A stretch of 22,517 nucleotides of DNA, taken from Deltaproteobacteria bacterium. GTDB lineage: Bacteria; Desulfobacterota; Desulfomonilia; UBA1062. This document shows, one piece after another, positions 15,358 to 22,517 of this stretch. Within the stretch, counting starts at the first letter, position 1; every line of letters starts with the position of its first letter. Made by a program: the position numbers and the translations under genes. The notes beneath the pieces are model-generated. The model had not been told where the DNA came from, searched no databases, and saw only the letters and a list, made by a program, of their open reading frames with translations. The stretch lies in the NCBI GenBank assembly GCA_023230665.1, contig JALNWY010000034.1, positions 1 to 22,517 on the forward strand, in the 5' to 3' direction.

Positions 15358-16722
15358 ATGGAAGAAATCTTGCTGAAGATCGACGAACTTGCGAAGTACC
15401 ATGATCAGGTTTCACCGGATCTGATACGGGAAAAGGACATAAAACCCGGGCTGCGCAATGCCGACGGCACCGGGGTGGTGGTGGGAATCACCTCCAAAGG
15501 GCTGGTGGTTGGTTATGAGAAGGTCCTGACCCCGGATGGAAAAGGTTATAAGGTAAAATCGGTCGAGGGAAGGCTGCTCTACTGCGGATATGATGTATGC
15601 GACCTCACCGAGGGCATTTACCGTGAGGGCCGCTTCGGATTTGATGAGGTATCCTACCTGCTCCTGACCGGCGAACTGCCGGCAGCAGAGGATCTGACCC
15701 GGTTCAGCTCGACCCTTGCCAAAAGAAGAACGCTCACCAAGCTCGAGCGCGGCATACTCATGCAGGATGGCGAAAACGAGAATCAAATGTATGCCCTGCA
15801 CTCAGTGGTCTCCCATCTGAGCCGGTGCGACAGCAACCCGGAGTCAACCGACCTTAAGCACGAGACCAACCGGTGTATCAACCTCATCGCAAAATTCCCG
15901 ACCATCGTGGCCTACAATTACCATGTCATGCGGTACCGCACCGGCTCCACCCTGAGCATCATCAGGCCCGATCCCGCCCTCTCGGCGGCCGAGAACTTTC
16001 TCTACATGCTTAAAGGAAAACGACCTTCCCGGTTCGAGGCCGAGCTCTTCGACCTGTGCCTGATCCTCCATGCCGAGCATGGAGGCGGAAACAATTCAAC
16101 CTTCACGGTCCGGGCCGTCTCTTCGAGCGGTGCGAACGCCTACATGGCCATTTGCTCCGGCATTGCATCGCTGAGCGGGCATCTCCACGGCGGGGCGAAC
16201 GAATCGGTCATGAGGATGATGAAGGGCATCAAAAAACAGGTGGGAGACTGGGAAGACAGGGACGAGGTCAAGACATATCTGCAGCGCATGCTCGACGGCA
16301 AGGCTTATGACCGGTCGGGAAAGATCTATGGGATGGGGCATGCGGTGTACACGGTTTCCGATCCCCGTGCAGTGCTTCTCAAGGAAAAGGCGTGGGAGCT
16401 TGCCCGGATGAAGAACATGAGTCATGAGTATGCGCTCTACAATCTGGTGGAGGACACCGCACAGGAGATCTTCCGCGAGCGCGGAAAGTTGGACATCTGC
16501 GTCAACGTGGACTTTTACTCCGGCTTTATTTACAAGCTCCTGGGCATCCCCATGGAACTCTACACTCCGATATTCGCCATGTCCCGGGTAGTGGGATGGT
16601 CGGCCCACCGGATCGAGCAGATCATCCAGAACAGGATCATGCGGCCCGCCTATGCATCGTCCATCGCGGCTGAGAGCTCGTATGTCCCGCTGGCGAATCG
16701 GGGGAAGGAGGCCGCCGCGTAA
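15358..16722 (+). CDS. gltA: Citrate synthase
   Basis: Condenses oxaloacetate with acetyl-CoA to form citrate, the entry step of the citric acid cycle. The 454-residue protein carries the three catalytic residues of the Si-type family: H277 in LHGGAN, H328 in GMGHAVY and D385 in VDFYSG (E. coli H264, H305, D362). HAEHGGGNNSTFTVR is the substrate-binding strand. The N-terminal 60 residues and the SGLxGHLHGGANE region fit the form I associate with anaerobic bacteria, with GVVVGITSKGLVVGYEK near the start. AGGAGG lies before the ATG. A 2-methylcitrate synthase role cannot be excluded from sequence, but no other methylcitrate cycle genes are nearby. It has its own promoter region and is followed by a glycosyltransferase with a separate promoter. 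Confidence 0.93.
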   Translation: MEEILLKIDELAKYHDQVSPDLIREKDIKPGLRNADGTGVVVGITSKGLVVGYEKVLTPDGKGYKVKSVEGRLLYCGYDVCDLTEGIYREGRFGFDEVSYLLLTGELPAAEDLTRFSSTLAKRRTLTKLERGILMQDGENENQMYALHSVVSHLSRCDSNPESTDLKHETNRCINLIAKFPTIVAYNYHVMRYRTGSTLSIIRPDPALSAAENFLYMLKGKRPSRFEAELFDLCLILHAEHGGGNNSTFTVRAVSSSGANAYMAICSGIASLSGHLHGGANESVMRMMKGIKKQVGDWEDRDEVKTYLQRMLDGKAYDRSGKIYGMGHAVYTVSDPRAVLLKEKAWELARMKNMSHEYALYNLVEDTAQEIFRERGKLDICVNVDFYSGFIYKLLGIPMELYTPIFAMSRVVGWSAHRIEQIIQNRIMRPAYASSIAAESSYVPLANRGKEAAA

Positions 16723-16745
16723 GAACCGAGGAGGCCAATTCCCTG

Positions 16746-16773
16746 TTGACTCTCTCGTGCCTCTGTATATGCT
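16746..16773 (+). promoter_or_regulatory. Promoter candidate for the glycosyltransferase
   Basis: TTGACT at 16746-16751 and TATGCT at 16768-16773 with a 16-base spacer, between the citrate synthase stop and the glycosyltransferase start. The leader would be about 55 bases. Confidence 0.4.
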
Positions 16774-16834
16774 CTGGGAAATGCCCTGGTGTAACAAATG
16801 TTCGGGGCAGGAATAGATAAAAGGAGAGGCGCGG

Positions 16835-18127
16835 ATGGTCAATTACAATACGGCTCTTCGGGGCTATACGGCAAAAAGAATCGAGGAGATCGAATCGGCG
16901 GACATCCTGATCGGTATTCCCTGCTATAACAACGAGGCCACCATCGCACATGTCATTCAGATGGTGTCCCATGGCCTTGACAAGCACTACCGAGACAGCC
17001 GCAGCGTGATCTTTATCGCGGACGGCGGATCGACCGATGATTCGCGGGAGTCTGCAAAGGAGTTTCAGATCAAGCCCTGGCAGGAGAAGCTCATCTCCAT
17101 CTACCGGGGTCCGGGAGGCAAGGGCACAGCGCTGCGCTCCGTGTTCGAGGCGGCCAACCGGCTGAATGTCAAGGTGTGCGCCGTGGTGGACTCTGATATC
17201 CGGAGCATCACCTCGGACTGGATACAATACCTCCTGGAGCCGGTATTGAAGCGCGATTACCAGTTCGTGGCCCCGGTCTACATGCGGCACAAATATGATG
17301 GCACCATCACCAACAACATCGTCTACAATCTCACCCGCACCCTCTACGGCAAACGGATCCGCCAGCCCATCGGGGGTGATTTCGCCTTTTCCCGCGAGGT
17401 GGCCAGGTTCTATGCTGACCAGGCGGTCTGGAGCACGGATGTGGCCCGCTTCGGCATCGACATATGGATGACCACCTCGGCCATCACCAACAACTTTAGG
17501 ATCTGTCAGTCGAACCTGGGAATGAAGGTCCACGACGCCAAGGACCCGTCCATACACCTGGGCCCCATGTTCCGGCAGGTGACCTGGACCCTGTTCAATC
17601 TCATGGAGGTGTACGAGGACTTCTGGAAGGATGTCCGGGGCAGCACCGCGATGGAGACCTTCGGCATGAAGGAATATGCAGAGCCGGAGCCCGTGGCCGT
17701 CAACCTGGATGCCCTGGTGGAAAAGTTCCGGGCAGGCTTTAGGCGCTTCGGGGTGCTGTGGAAGCAGATTTTCTGCCTTAGGTGCTATCAGGAGATCGAA
17801 AACGCCGCGAGGCTGAGCACAGATGATTTCACCCTGCCCATCGATGCCTGGGTGCAGGTTCTCTATGAGCTCGCCGCGACCTTCCACGCCTGGAAGGACA
17901 ACCGCTATAAGCTCGTGGAGTTGGTCGAGCCGCTGTATTACGGACGGGTGGCGTCCTTTGTGAATCAGTCAAAGGACATGGACTCCCGGCAGGCCGAGGA
18001 GCTCATTGAGGAGCAGGCAAAGATCTTCGAGGCACGGAAGGACTACCTCGTGGAGGTGTGGGAGGAAAAGGAACGCGAGGAGGAGGCGAATCGGATGCAG
18101 GGCGAGAAGATGCCGCTGTATCTCTAG
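16835..18127 (+). CDS. GT-A glycosyltransferase, mannosylglycerate/glucosylphosphoglycerate synthase-like
   Basis: A 430-residue cytoplasmic protein with no membrane segment. Motifs in order: IGIPCYNNEATI (27-38) and ADGGSTDDS (62-70) of the nucleotide-sugar fold, RGPGGKGTALR (91-101), the metal-binding DSD at 119-121 in VVDSDIRSI, then SDWI, RQPIGGDFAFSREVA (176-190) and FGIDIWMTT. DxDIxSxxxDWI, QPxGGxxxxxREVA and GID match mannosylglycerate synthase (GT78) as I know it; PGGKGxAL also fits GpgS (GT81). Known products are mannosylglycerate or glucosyl-3-phosphoglycerate, compatible solutes or precursors. AGGAGAGG precedes the ATG. The C-terminal 100 residues are helical, ending in a Glu-rich stretch. 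No phosphatase partner is nearby, which weakly favours direct use of glycerate. The exact substrate is inference. Confidence 0.75.
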   Translation: MVNYNTALRGYTAKRIEEIESADILIGIPCYNNEATIAHVIQMVSHGLDKHYRDSRSVIFIADGGSTDDSRESAKEFQIKPWQEKLISIYRGPGGKGTALRSVFEAANRLNVKVCAVVDSDIRSITSDWIQYLLEPVLKRDYQFVAPVYMRHKYDGTITNNIVYNLTRTLYGKRIRQPIGGDFAFSREVARFYADQAVWSTDVARFGIDIWMTTSAITNNFRICQSNLGMKVHDAKDPSIHLGPMFRQVTWTLFNLMEVYEDFWKDVRGSTAMETFGMKEYAEPEPVAVNLDALVEKFRAGFRRFGVLWKQIFCLRCYQEIENAARLSTDDFTLPIDAWVQVLYELAATFHAWKDNRYKLVELVEPLYYGRVASFVNQSKDMDSRQAEELIEEQAKIFEARKDYLVEVWEEKEREEEANRMQGEKMPLYL

Positions 18128-18334
18128 AAGGGGCGTCACCCCGGAGCTGTCGCTCCCTTCATGATCTCCATGACTGTTCTTGAGAACACAGACAACAGAC
18201 AAGAGAAGAATACAGGGTGAAAGTCACTGATGGCCAATCCCCAGAAACAAATCATATCATAATGAGGCCATCGCTTATGTGAAAGATCGAACTTTCTTAA
18301 ACGCACAATCTGGGTTTATGGGGCAGCCACAGGC
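18128..18334. other. Convergent intergenic region
   Basis: This gap separates two genes that point at each other, so a two-way terminator is expected, but no strong hairpin with a U-run is visible. It holds a 14-base dyad TGTTCT-tg-AGAACA (18175-18188) and GATGGCC/GGCCATC arms (18229-18235, 18266-18272) with a 30-base loop. Confidence 0.4.
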
Positions 18335-21300
18335 TCAGCCCTCGAGCACCCGGTGGACGACCGACCTGAGCTCGCCGGTGCTGGGCGGCTTGAGCAGCAT
18401 CTGCCGGATACCCAGAGATTTTGCCTCCTGCTCGGTGATCATGTCGCCATAGCCGGTGCTCAGGATCACCGGGGTCCCCGGACTGGCCGCCAAGATCCTT
18501 TTGGCGAGCTCCCGTCCGTCTATCCCGGGCATGGTCAGGTCTGTGATAACGAGCTGAAACCTCTGCGGGTTCTCTTCGAAGAGTTCCACGGCCTCCTGAC
18601 CGCTCCGTGCGGATACTACCGCGTATCCCGAACGCTCCAGGACTCGCTGCATGCTGGAGAGGATGATTTGCTCGTCATCCACCAGGAGGATGGCGCGCTT
18701 TTCCCCGGCTTTGATCCGCTCCTGTTCTGAATCCGGCTTTATCCGGGGCTGCTCTTCCATGGCCGGCAGGTATACTGTCAAAAGTGAGCCTCTGCCCGGC
18801 TCGCTCTCCACCGTGATGGCCCCGCCCAGCTTCTGAGCGATCCCATGCGCCACCGGATGCCCCATTCCGATGCCCTTGCCTACTTCCTTGGTGGTGAAAA
18901 ACGGTTCGAAGAGCCGGTCGAGCATATGGGACGGCATGCCCCGCCCGTTGTCCCGCACCGTGATCTGCAGATAGTCGCCCGGTTTCAGCGTCTGGAACGT
19001 CTCTAACGGATTCAGACGGGTGCGTGTCAGGCCCATGTCGATGACCCCCTTCTGGGCGTTCAGCGATTCCGCTGCATTCTTTCCCAGGTTGAGGATGATC
19101 TGCTGGATCTCTGTGGCATCTCCCATGACTATATCCGGGTGGGCATTGATGTGCGAACGCAGCTCGATGGTGCTCGGCAGGGAGGACCTCAGCAGAGAAA
19201 GGGTCTCCTGCAGCAGGGGTATGACATTCACCGGGCTCATCTTCTGCTCGCTCCTCCTGCTGAAGGCGAGGATCTGCTTGACCAGATCACGCTGGCGGTA
19301 CGCGGCGCCCAGGATCTGTTTGAGCGTGTCGTGGATATCGGAACCCTCCTCGGTGTCGGCAAGGAGCATCTCGATATTGATGATGATAGGGTAGAGGATG
19401 TTGTTCAGGTCGTGAGCGATCCCGCCGGCAAAGGTGCCCAGAGCCTCGATCTTCTGGGTCTGGGAAAGCTGGGCCTCCATCTTCTTCCTGTCCTCTTCCA
19501 TCCGAAGCCGACCGGTGATGTCGGTCAGGAAGTTGAGCGTGGCGGGCCTGCCTTGCCAGGAGATCTTCACGGCATTGATTTCCAGCCATTTCGTTCTGCC
19601 CTCTTTGTCGATGATCCTGAAGGAATACATGTCCGGCGGCGTCTTGCCCGTCATGCGTTGACGGTGTCGGGTGATGACCATCTGTCGGTCTTGGGGATGA
19701 ATGAGATCATCCAAGGGTTTCGATAGCAGCTCTTCCTGGGAATAGCCGATCATTTCCGATAATTTGGGGTTCACCAGTCGGAACGCCCCGTTCTGCGCGA
19801 TAGCAATCCCTTCATTGGCGTTTTCCACCACTAGCCGGTACTGCTCCTCGGACCTGCGGATGGCATCTTCCGCCTTCCTGCGCTCCGCGATCTCCTGCTT
19901 GAGCCTCTCGCTGCTCGCTTCCAGCTCTGAAGTCCTTTCCCTGACCAGGTCTTCCAGGCGGTCCCGGTACGTGCGCAGGTTCATGTCGGCCTGCACGCGG
20001 TCGGTGATGTCCAGGCTGTTTCCCACATAGCCCATGAGATTCCCCTCGGGCGAGATCCATGGGGTGCCGAACGACTCGATCCACCGCCAGGCTCCGTCTG
20101 CACGACGGACCCGGGCACGCGCATAGAAGGGTTTCCTGTCTTCCAACGCGTGCGTGTATGCACCCAGGTAGCCGTCTACATCATCCGGATGGACCAGGGG
20201 CCGCCACTTCGCCCCAAGCACCTGTTCCAGCTCAATGCCGAAGAACTCCCGGAAGGTGCTGTTAATGAACTCGATCCCACCCTGGGCATTCATGACCCAG
20301 ATAACGAGCGGAGAGCTGTCGGCCATGATCCGGAAACGCTCCTCGCTCTCGCGCAGCCTCTGCTCCGCGAGCTTGCGGCCGGTGATATCCGTGGATATCC
20401 CTCCAATGCCGATGATATGCTCTGCAGCGTCCCGGATGGGGAACTTGTTCGTGAGGAACCAGCGATCTCCATCAGCGAAACGGATAAAATCTTCTATTTC
20501 CAGAGATTGACCGCTCTGGATCACCTCCCGGTCATTTGCCTCGATGGGGCCGGCTATCTCGGGCGGCAAAAGGTCAGAGGTCTTCTTTCCCAGCATTTTC
20601 TCGCGGGGGATGCAAAAATCCTGTTCCATATGACGATTCAGGAAGGTGATGTGCCCGTCGGTGTCCTTGAAGTAGACTGCAGAGGCCATGTTCTCGATCA
20701 GGGCCTGAGTCAGCTGGAGGTTCTCCTTCAAGCTCTGCTCGGCGCGCTTGCGTTCAGTGATGTCCATCAGGTTGCCCGCCAGTTTGATCACCCTGCCGTG
20801 CTTGAGTATCGGCTTGACCATGGTCCTGACCCAGCGATCTTCGCCTTTCGCATTCCTGAATCTCAACTCCAGATCATAGGGTTTGCCCTTTTCCCGGGCG
20901 TCTTCGAGGGACTTTTCCAGAAGGGAACGATCCTCGGGATGGTAAAACGACAGGTCCTTTAGTATATCGCTGGGATCATACTCTTTCGAGACGCCATAAA
21001 TCCGATAGAGTTCCTCGGTCCAAGCGATCCTGCCGGTCGTGACATCCAGTTCCCATCCGCCTGTTCTCGATAGTTCCTGGGTCTCTCTGAGCAGGGCCTC
21101 GCTCTTCTTGAGGGCATCTTCCATGCGCTTGCGACCGGTGACATCCTTGACCACCCCGGCCATGCTCACCACCTTGCCCCGGTCGTCCAGCTTGGGCTTC
21201 GCCTGGACCCAAATCCACCTGACATTGCCGTCGGTTCTCCGGATCCGGCATTCGAAATCAAGGATCGCGCCCGATGAAACCGATTCATTGAATTTTGCCA

Positions 21301-21535
21301 CCACCCCTTGCCGGTCTTGGGGCAGAACATGGTCGAGGAACATTGCAAACGCCCAGCGGGGCAGGATCTCCCCATAGCCGAAGATCCGGTCGTGGCGCAG
21401 CGACTTCCAGGTTTCGCCGGTCTTGAGATCCAGCTCCCATATACCGAATTCACCCGCCTCCTGTACGAGGTTCAGGCGTTCTTCGATCTCCTGAAAAGAC
21501 TCCTTTGCCGTGCGTTGGCGAGGATTGTCTCCCAT
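18335..21535 (-). CDS. Five-PAS hybrid sensor histidine kinase with C-terminal receiver domain
   Basis: A 1066-residue cytoplasmic two-component sensor without membrane segments or signal peptide. Five PAS domains with their PAC tails (DVTGRK, DITERK, DITGRK, DITDRV, DITGRL) occupy about 20-137, 148-264, 275-390, 400-515 and 563-678, with a coiled coil near 518-560. The kinase core follows: H-box IAHDLNN with phospho-His 708, N-box NLGKNAAES with N820, DNGRGM at 862-867, and FEPFFTTKEVGKGIGMGHP, in which the last glycine loop ends GHP rather than the usual GLS. The receiver (about 948-1064) has VDDE acidic residues at 953-954, phospho-acceptor D999, T1027 and K1049. The signal is unknown; five PAS units suggest internal redox, ligand or light sensing. 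A partner regulator is not adjacent. Confidence 0.93.
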   Translation of the reverse strand: MGDNPRQRTAKESFQEIEERLNLVQEAGEFGIWELDLKTGETWKSLRHDRIFGYGEILPRWAFAMFLDHVLPQDRQGVVAKFNESVSSGAILDFECRIRRTDGNVRWIWVQAKPKLDDRGKVVSMAGVVKDVTGRKRMEDALKKSEALLRETQELSRTGGWELDVTTGRIAWTEELYRIYGVSKEYDPSDILKDLSFYHPEDRSLLEKSLEDAREKGKPYDLELRFRNAKGEDRWVRTMVKPILKHGRVIKLAGNLMDITERKRAEQSLKENLQLTQALIENMASAVYFKDTDGHITFLNRHMEQDFCIPREKMLGKKTSDLLPPEIAGPIEANDREVIQSGQSLEIEDFIRFADGDRWFLTNKFPIRDAAEHIIGIGGISTDITGRKLAEQRLRESEERFRIMADSSPLVIWVMNAQGGIEFINSTFREFFGIELEQVLGAKWRPLVHPDDVDGYLGAYTHALEDRKPFYARARVRRADGAWRWIESFGTPWISPEGNLMGYVGNSLDITDRVQADMNLRTYRDRLEDLVRERTSELEASSERLKQEIAERRKAEDAIRRSEEQYRLVVENANEGIAIAQNGAFRLVNPKLSEMIGYSQEELLSKPLDDLIHPQDRQMVITRHRQRMTGKTPPDMYSFRIIDKEGRTKWLEINAVKISWQGRPATLNFLTDITGRLRMEEDRKKMEAQLSQTQKIEALGTFAGGIAHDLNNILYPIIINIEMLLADTEEGSDIHDTLKQILGAAYRQRDLVKQILAFSRRSEQKMSPVNVIPLLQETLSLLRSSLPSTIELRSHINAHPDIVMGDATEIQQIILNLGKNAAESLNAQKGVIDMGLTRTRLNPLETFQTLKPGDYLQITVRDNGRGMPSHMLDRLFEPFFTTKEVGKGIGMGHPVAHGIAQKLGGAITVESEPGRGSLLTVYLPAMEEQPRIKPDSEQERIKAGEKRAILLVDDEQIILSSMQRVLERSGYAVVSARSGQEAVELFEENPQRFQLVITDLTMPGIDGRELAKRILAASPGTPVILSTGYGDMITEQEAKSLGIRQMLLKPPSTGELRSVVHRVLEG

Positions 21536-21734
21536 GTCACGACCGCCTTATCCGGTTAGAGGGTCATGAAACCGAATCACGATATCTTCTTCACTATAGA
21601 CCTATCCAGACAGCAAAGAGATTCATTATCATGAAAACAAAGAAGGCCCATACGGATCTTTGCAGGGCGGGCCGCCGGCCGGGTCTCTCTCCTGATCTCC
21701 CCGCCTGCATATTCTCTTCCCGTTCGCCCCTGAG

Positions 21735-21747
21735 TTGTGGTACACAA
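21735..21747. promoter_or_regulatory. Small perfect dyad upstream of the parvulin gene
   Basis: TTGTG-gta-CACAA is a perfect inverted repeat ending about 30 bases before the GTG start, where a promoter or operator of this divergent region would lie. No convincing -10 accompanies it, so the role is open. Confidence 0.25.
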
Positions 21748-21777
21748 AGAAACCATTTTGGATAAAAAGGAGATTCT

Positions 21778-22517
21778 GTGAAAAAACTGATCGTTTCGGC
21801 AATGGTGCTCATTGCCGCAATAGCGGGCTGTACAGCCGAAAACACCGCATCGCCGGCAGGCAAGGTAGATATGAACGACCCTCATCTCGTAGCAGTGGTC
21901 GGTGGCGAGAAGATCATGGACATGGATATCGATGCGCTCCTCAATGAGATCCCGGAGCAGGCCAGAGCGCGATATGCCTCTGCGGAGGGAAAAAGGGAGT
22001 TCGTCCGGAGCCTGGCCGAGATCAAGATGCTCTCGTTCGAGGCAAAGAAGCAGGGGATCGACCAGTCGCCGGACGTGAAGCGCAGGATCGACTTCATGGG
22101 CGAGCAGATGCTTGCCAGGGAGCTTGCGGAGATTACGGTGGACAGGATCGCGATCAGCGATGAGGAGATATCCGGATACTACCGCGACAACAGAGAACAG
22201 TTCAGCACCGGTCCCCGGGTGAAGCTTCGCCACATCCTGGTGGACAGTGAGTCCGAGGCTCAGGCCGTTCTCGCCCGGCTGAAAAAGGGCGAGGATTTTT
22301 CCACCCTTGCCAGTGAGAAGTCCCGGTGCCCCTCGTCACAGCAGGGGGGAGACCTGGGATGGGCCACCAGGGGAATGATGGTGCCCGAATTCGAGAATGC
22401 CGCCTTTGCACTAAACAAGGGCCAGATGAGCGGGGTGGTAAAGTCCACCTTTGGCTATCACATCATCATGTGCGACGATGTCGAGGCCGCCAGGCAGCTC
22501 GATCTGGAAGAGGCGAG
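21778..22517 (+). CDS. Parvulin-type peptidyl-prolyl cis-trans isomerase lipoprotein (cut by right edge)
   Basis: A periplasmic folding catalyst of the PpiC/SurA/PrsA style. Translation begins at GTG 21778, directly after AAGGAG (21767-21772). The first 17 residues are a lipoprotein signal ending in the lipobox IAGC with Cys 18, so the protein is probably lipidated. A SurA-like helical region follows (about 35-140: VGGEKIMDMDIDALLNE, then EFVRSLAEIKMLSFEAKKQG and ISDEEISGYYRDN). The parvulin domain begins at VKLRHILV (about 149) and has GEDFSTLASEKS, QQGGDLGW, PEFENAAFAL and TFGYHIIM. The frame remains open at the window end, 246 codons in. It is divergent from the kinase gene and about 240 bases from it. 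Clients may include outer-membrane proteins. Confidence 0.88.
   Translation, partial: MKKLIVSAMVLIAAIAGCTAENTASPAGKVDMNDPHLVAVVGGEKIMDMDIDALLNEIPEQARARYASAEGKREFVRSLAEIKMLSFEAKKQGIDQSPDVKRRIDFMGEQMLARELAEITVDRIAISDEEISGYYRDNREQFSTGPRVKLRHILVDSESEAQAVLARLKKGEDFSTLASEKSRCPSSQQGGDLGWATRGMMVPEFENAAFALNKGQMSGVVKSTFGYHIIMCDDVEAARQLDLEEA

Noticed and set aside
16637..17887. A 416-codon open frame on the minus strand across the glycosyltransferase
   Set aside because: It is antisense to a gene with clear catalytic motifs and has no recognisable domain of its own.
1..22517. CRISPR arrays, insertion sequences, integrases, rRNA or tRNA genes
   Set aside because: No regularly spaced direct repeats, transposase or recombinase motifs, or RNA gene signatures were seen on either strand.

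Overview
The window is GC-rich chromosomal DNA from a Gram-negative bacterium. It encodes a TamB-like protein, an Omp85 assembly protein, an omptin protease and a periplasmic parvulin lipoprotein, so a double membrane is certain. The style of the genes (a citrate synthase of the type common in anaerobic delta-group bacteria, a soluble multi-PAS hybrid histidine kinase, short RGN/ETLY-type hypothetical proteins) suggests a sulfate-reducing or syntrophic member of the Desulfobacterota (former Deltaproteobacteria). That placement is inference; no rRNA or tRNA gene is present to confirm it.

Layout. Positions 1-4440 are an accessory-looking stretch of very small genes separated by long, partly AT-rich spacers: the first codons of a gene leaving the left edge on the minus strand; two tandem paralogous minus-strand genes (354-680, 686-937); a 98-residue protein at 1396 and its paralog at 3192; an orphan 58-residue ribbon-helix-helix regulator on the minus strand (1870-2046) with a near-palindromic operator; a two-gene unit at 2452-2927; and two paralogous zinc-ribbon-like proteins (3716, 4163). 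Three different small families therefore each occur twice.

Positions 4490-6700 carry two cation transporters, CorA and a CaCA-type Na+/Ca2+ antiporter. Positions 6778-15116 look like one envelope-biogenesis operon: TamB, an Omp85 protein with seven POTRA domains, and an omptin outer-membrane protease with all four catalytic residues. After a promoter-bearing gap come citrate synthase (15358-16722) and a retaining GT-A glycosyltransferase resembling mannosylglycerate/glucosylphosphoglycerate synthases (16835-18127). A five-PAS hybrid histidine kinase lies on the minus strand (18335-21535), divergent from a parvulin-type peptidyl-prolyl isomerase lipoprotein that is cut by the right edge (21778-22517).

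How they fit together. TamB, the Omp85 protein and omptin plausibly share a route: TamB spans the periplasm and works with an Omp85 barrel to insert outer-membrane proteins such as omptin. The parvulin may help fold such clients, but its link is only by proximity. Citrate synthase and the glycosyltransferase have separate candidate promoters. The small-gene region has no recognisable function; its duplications and regulatory dyads are the least explained part of the window.
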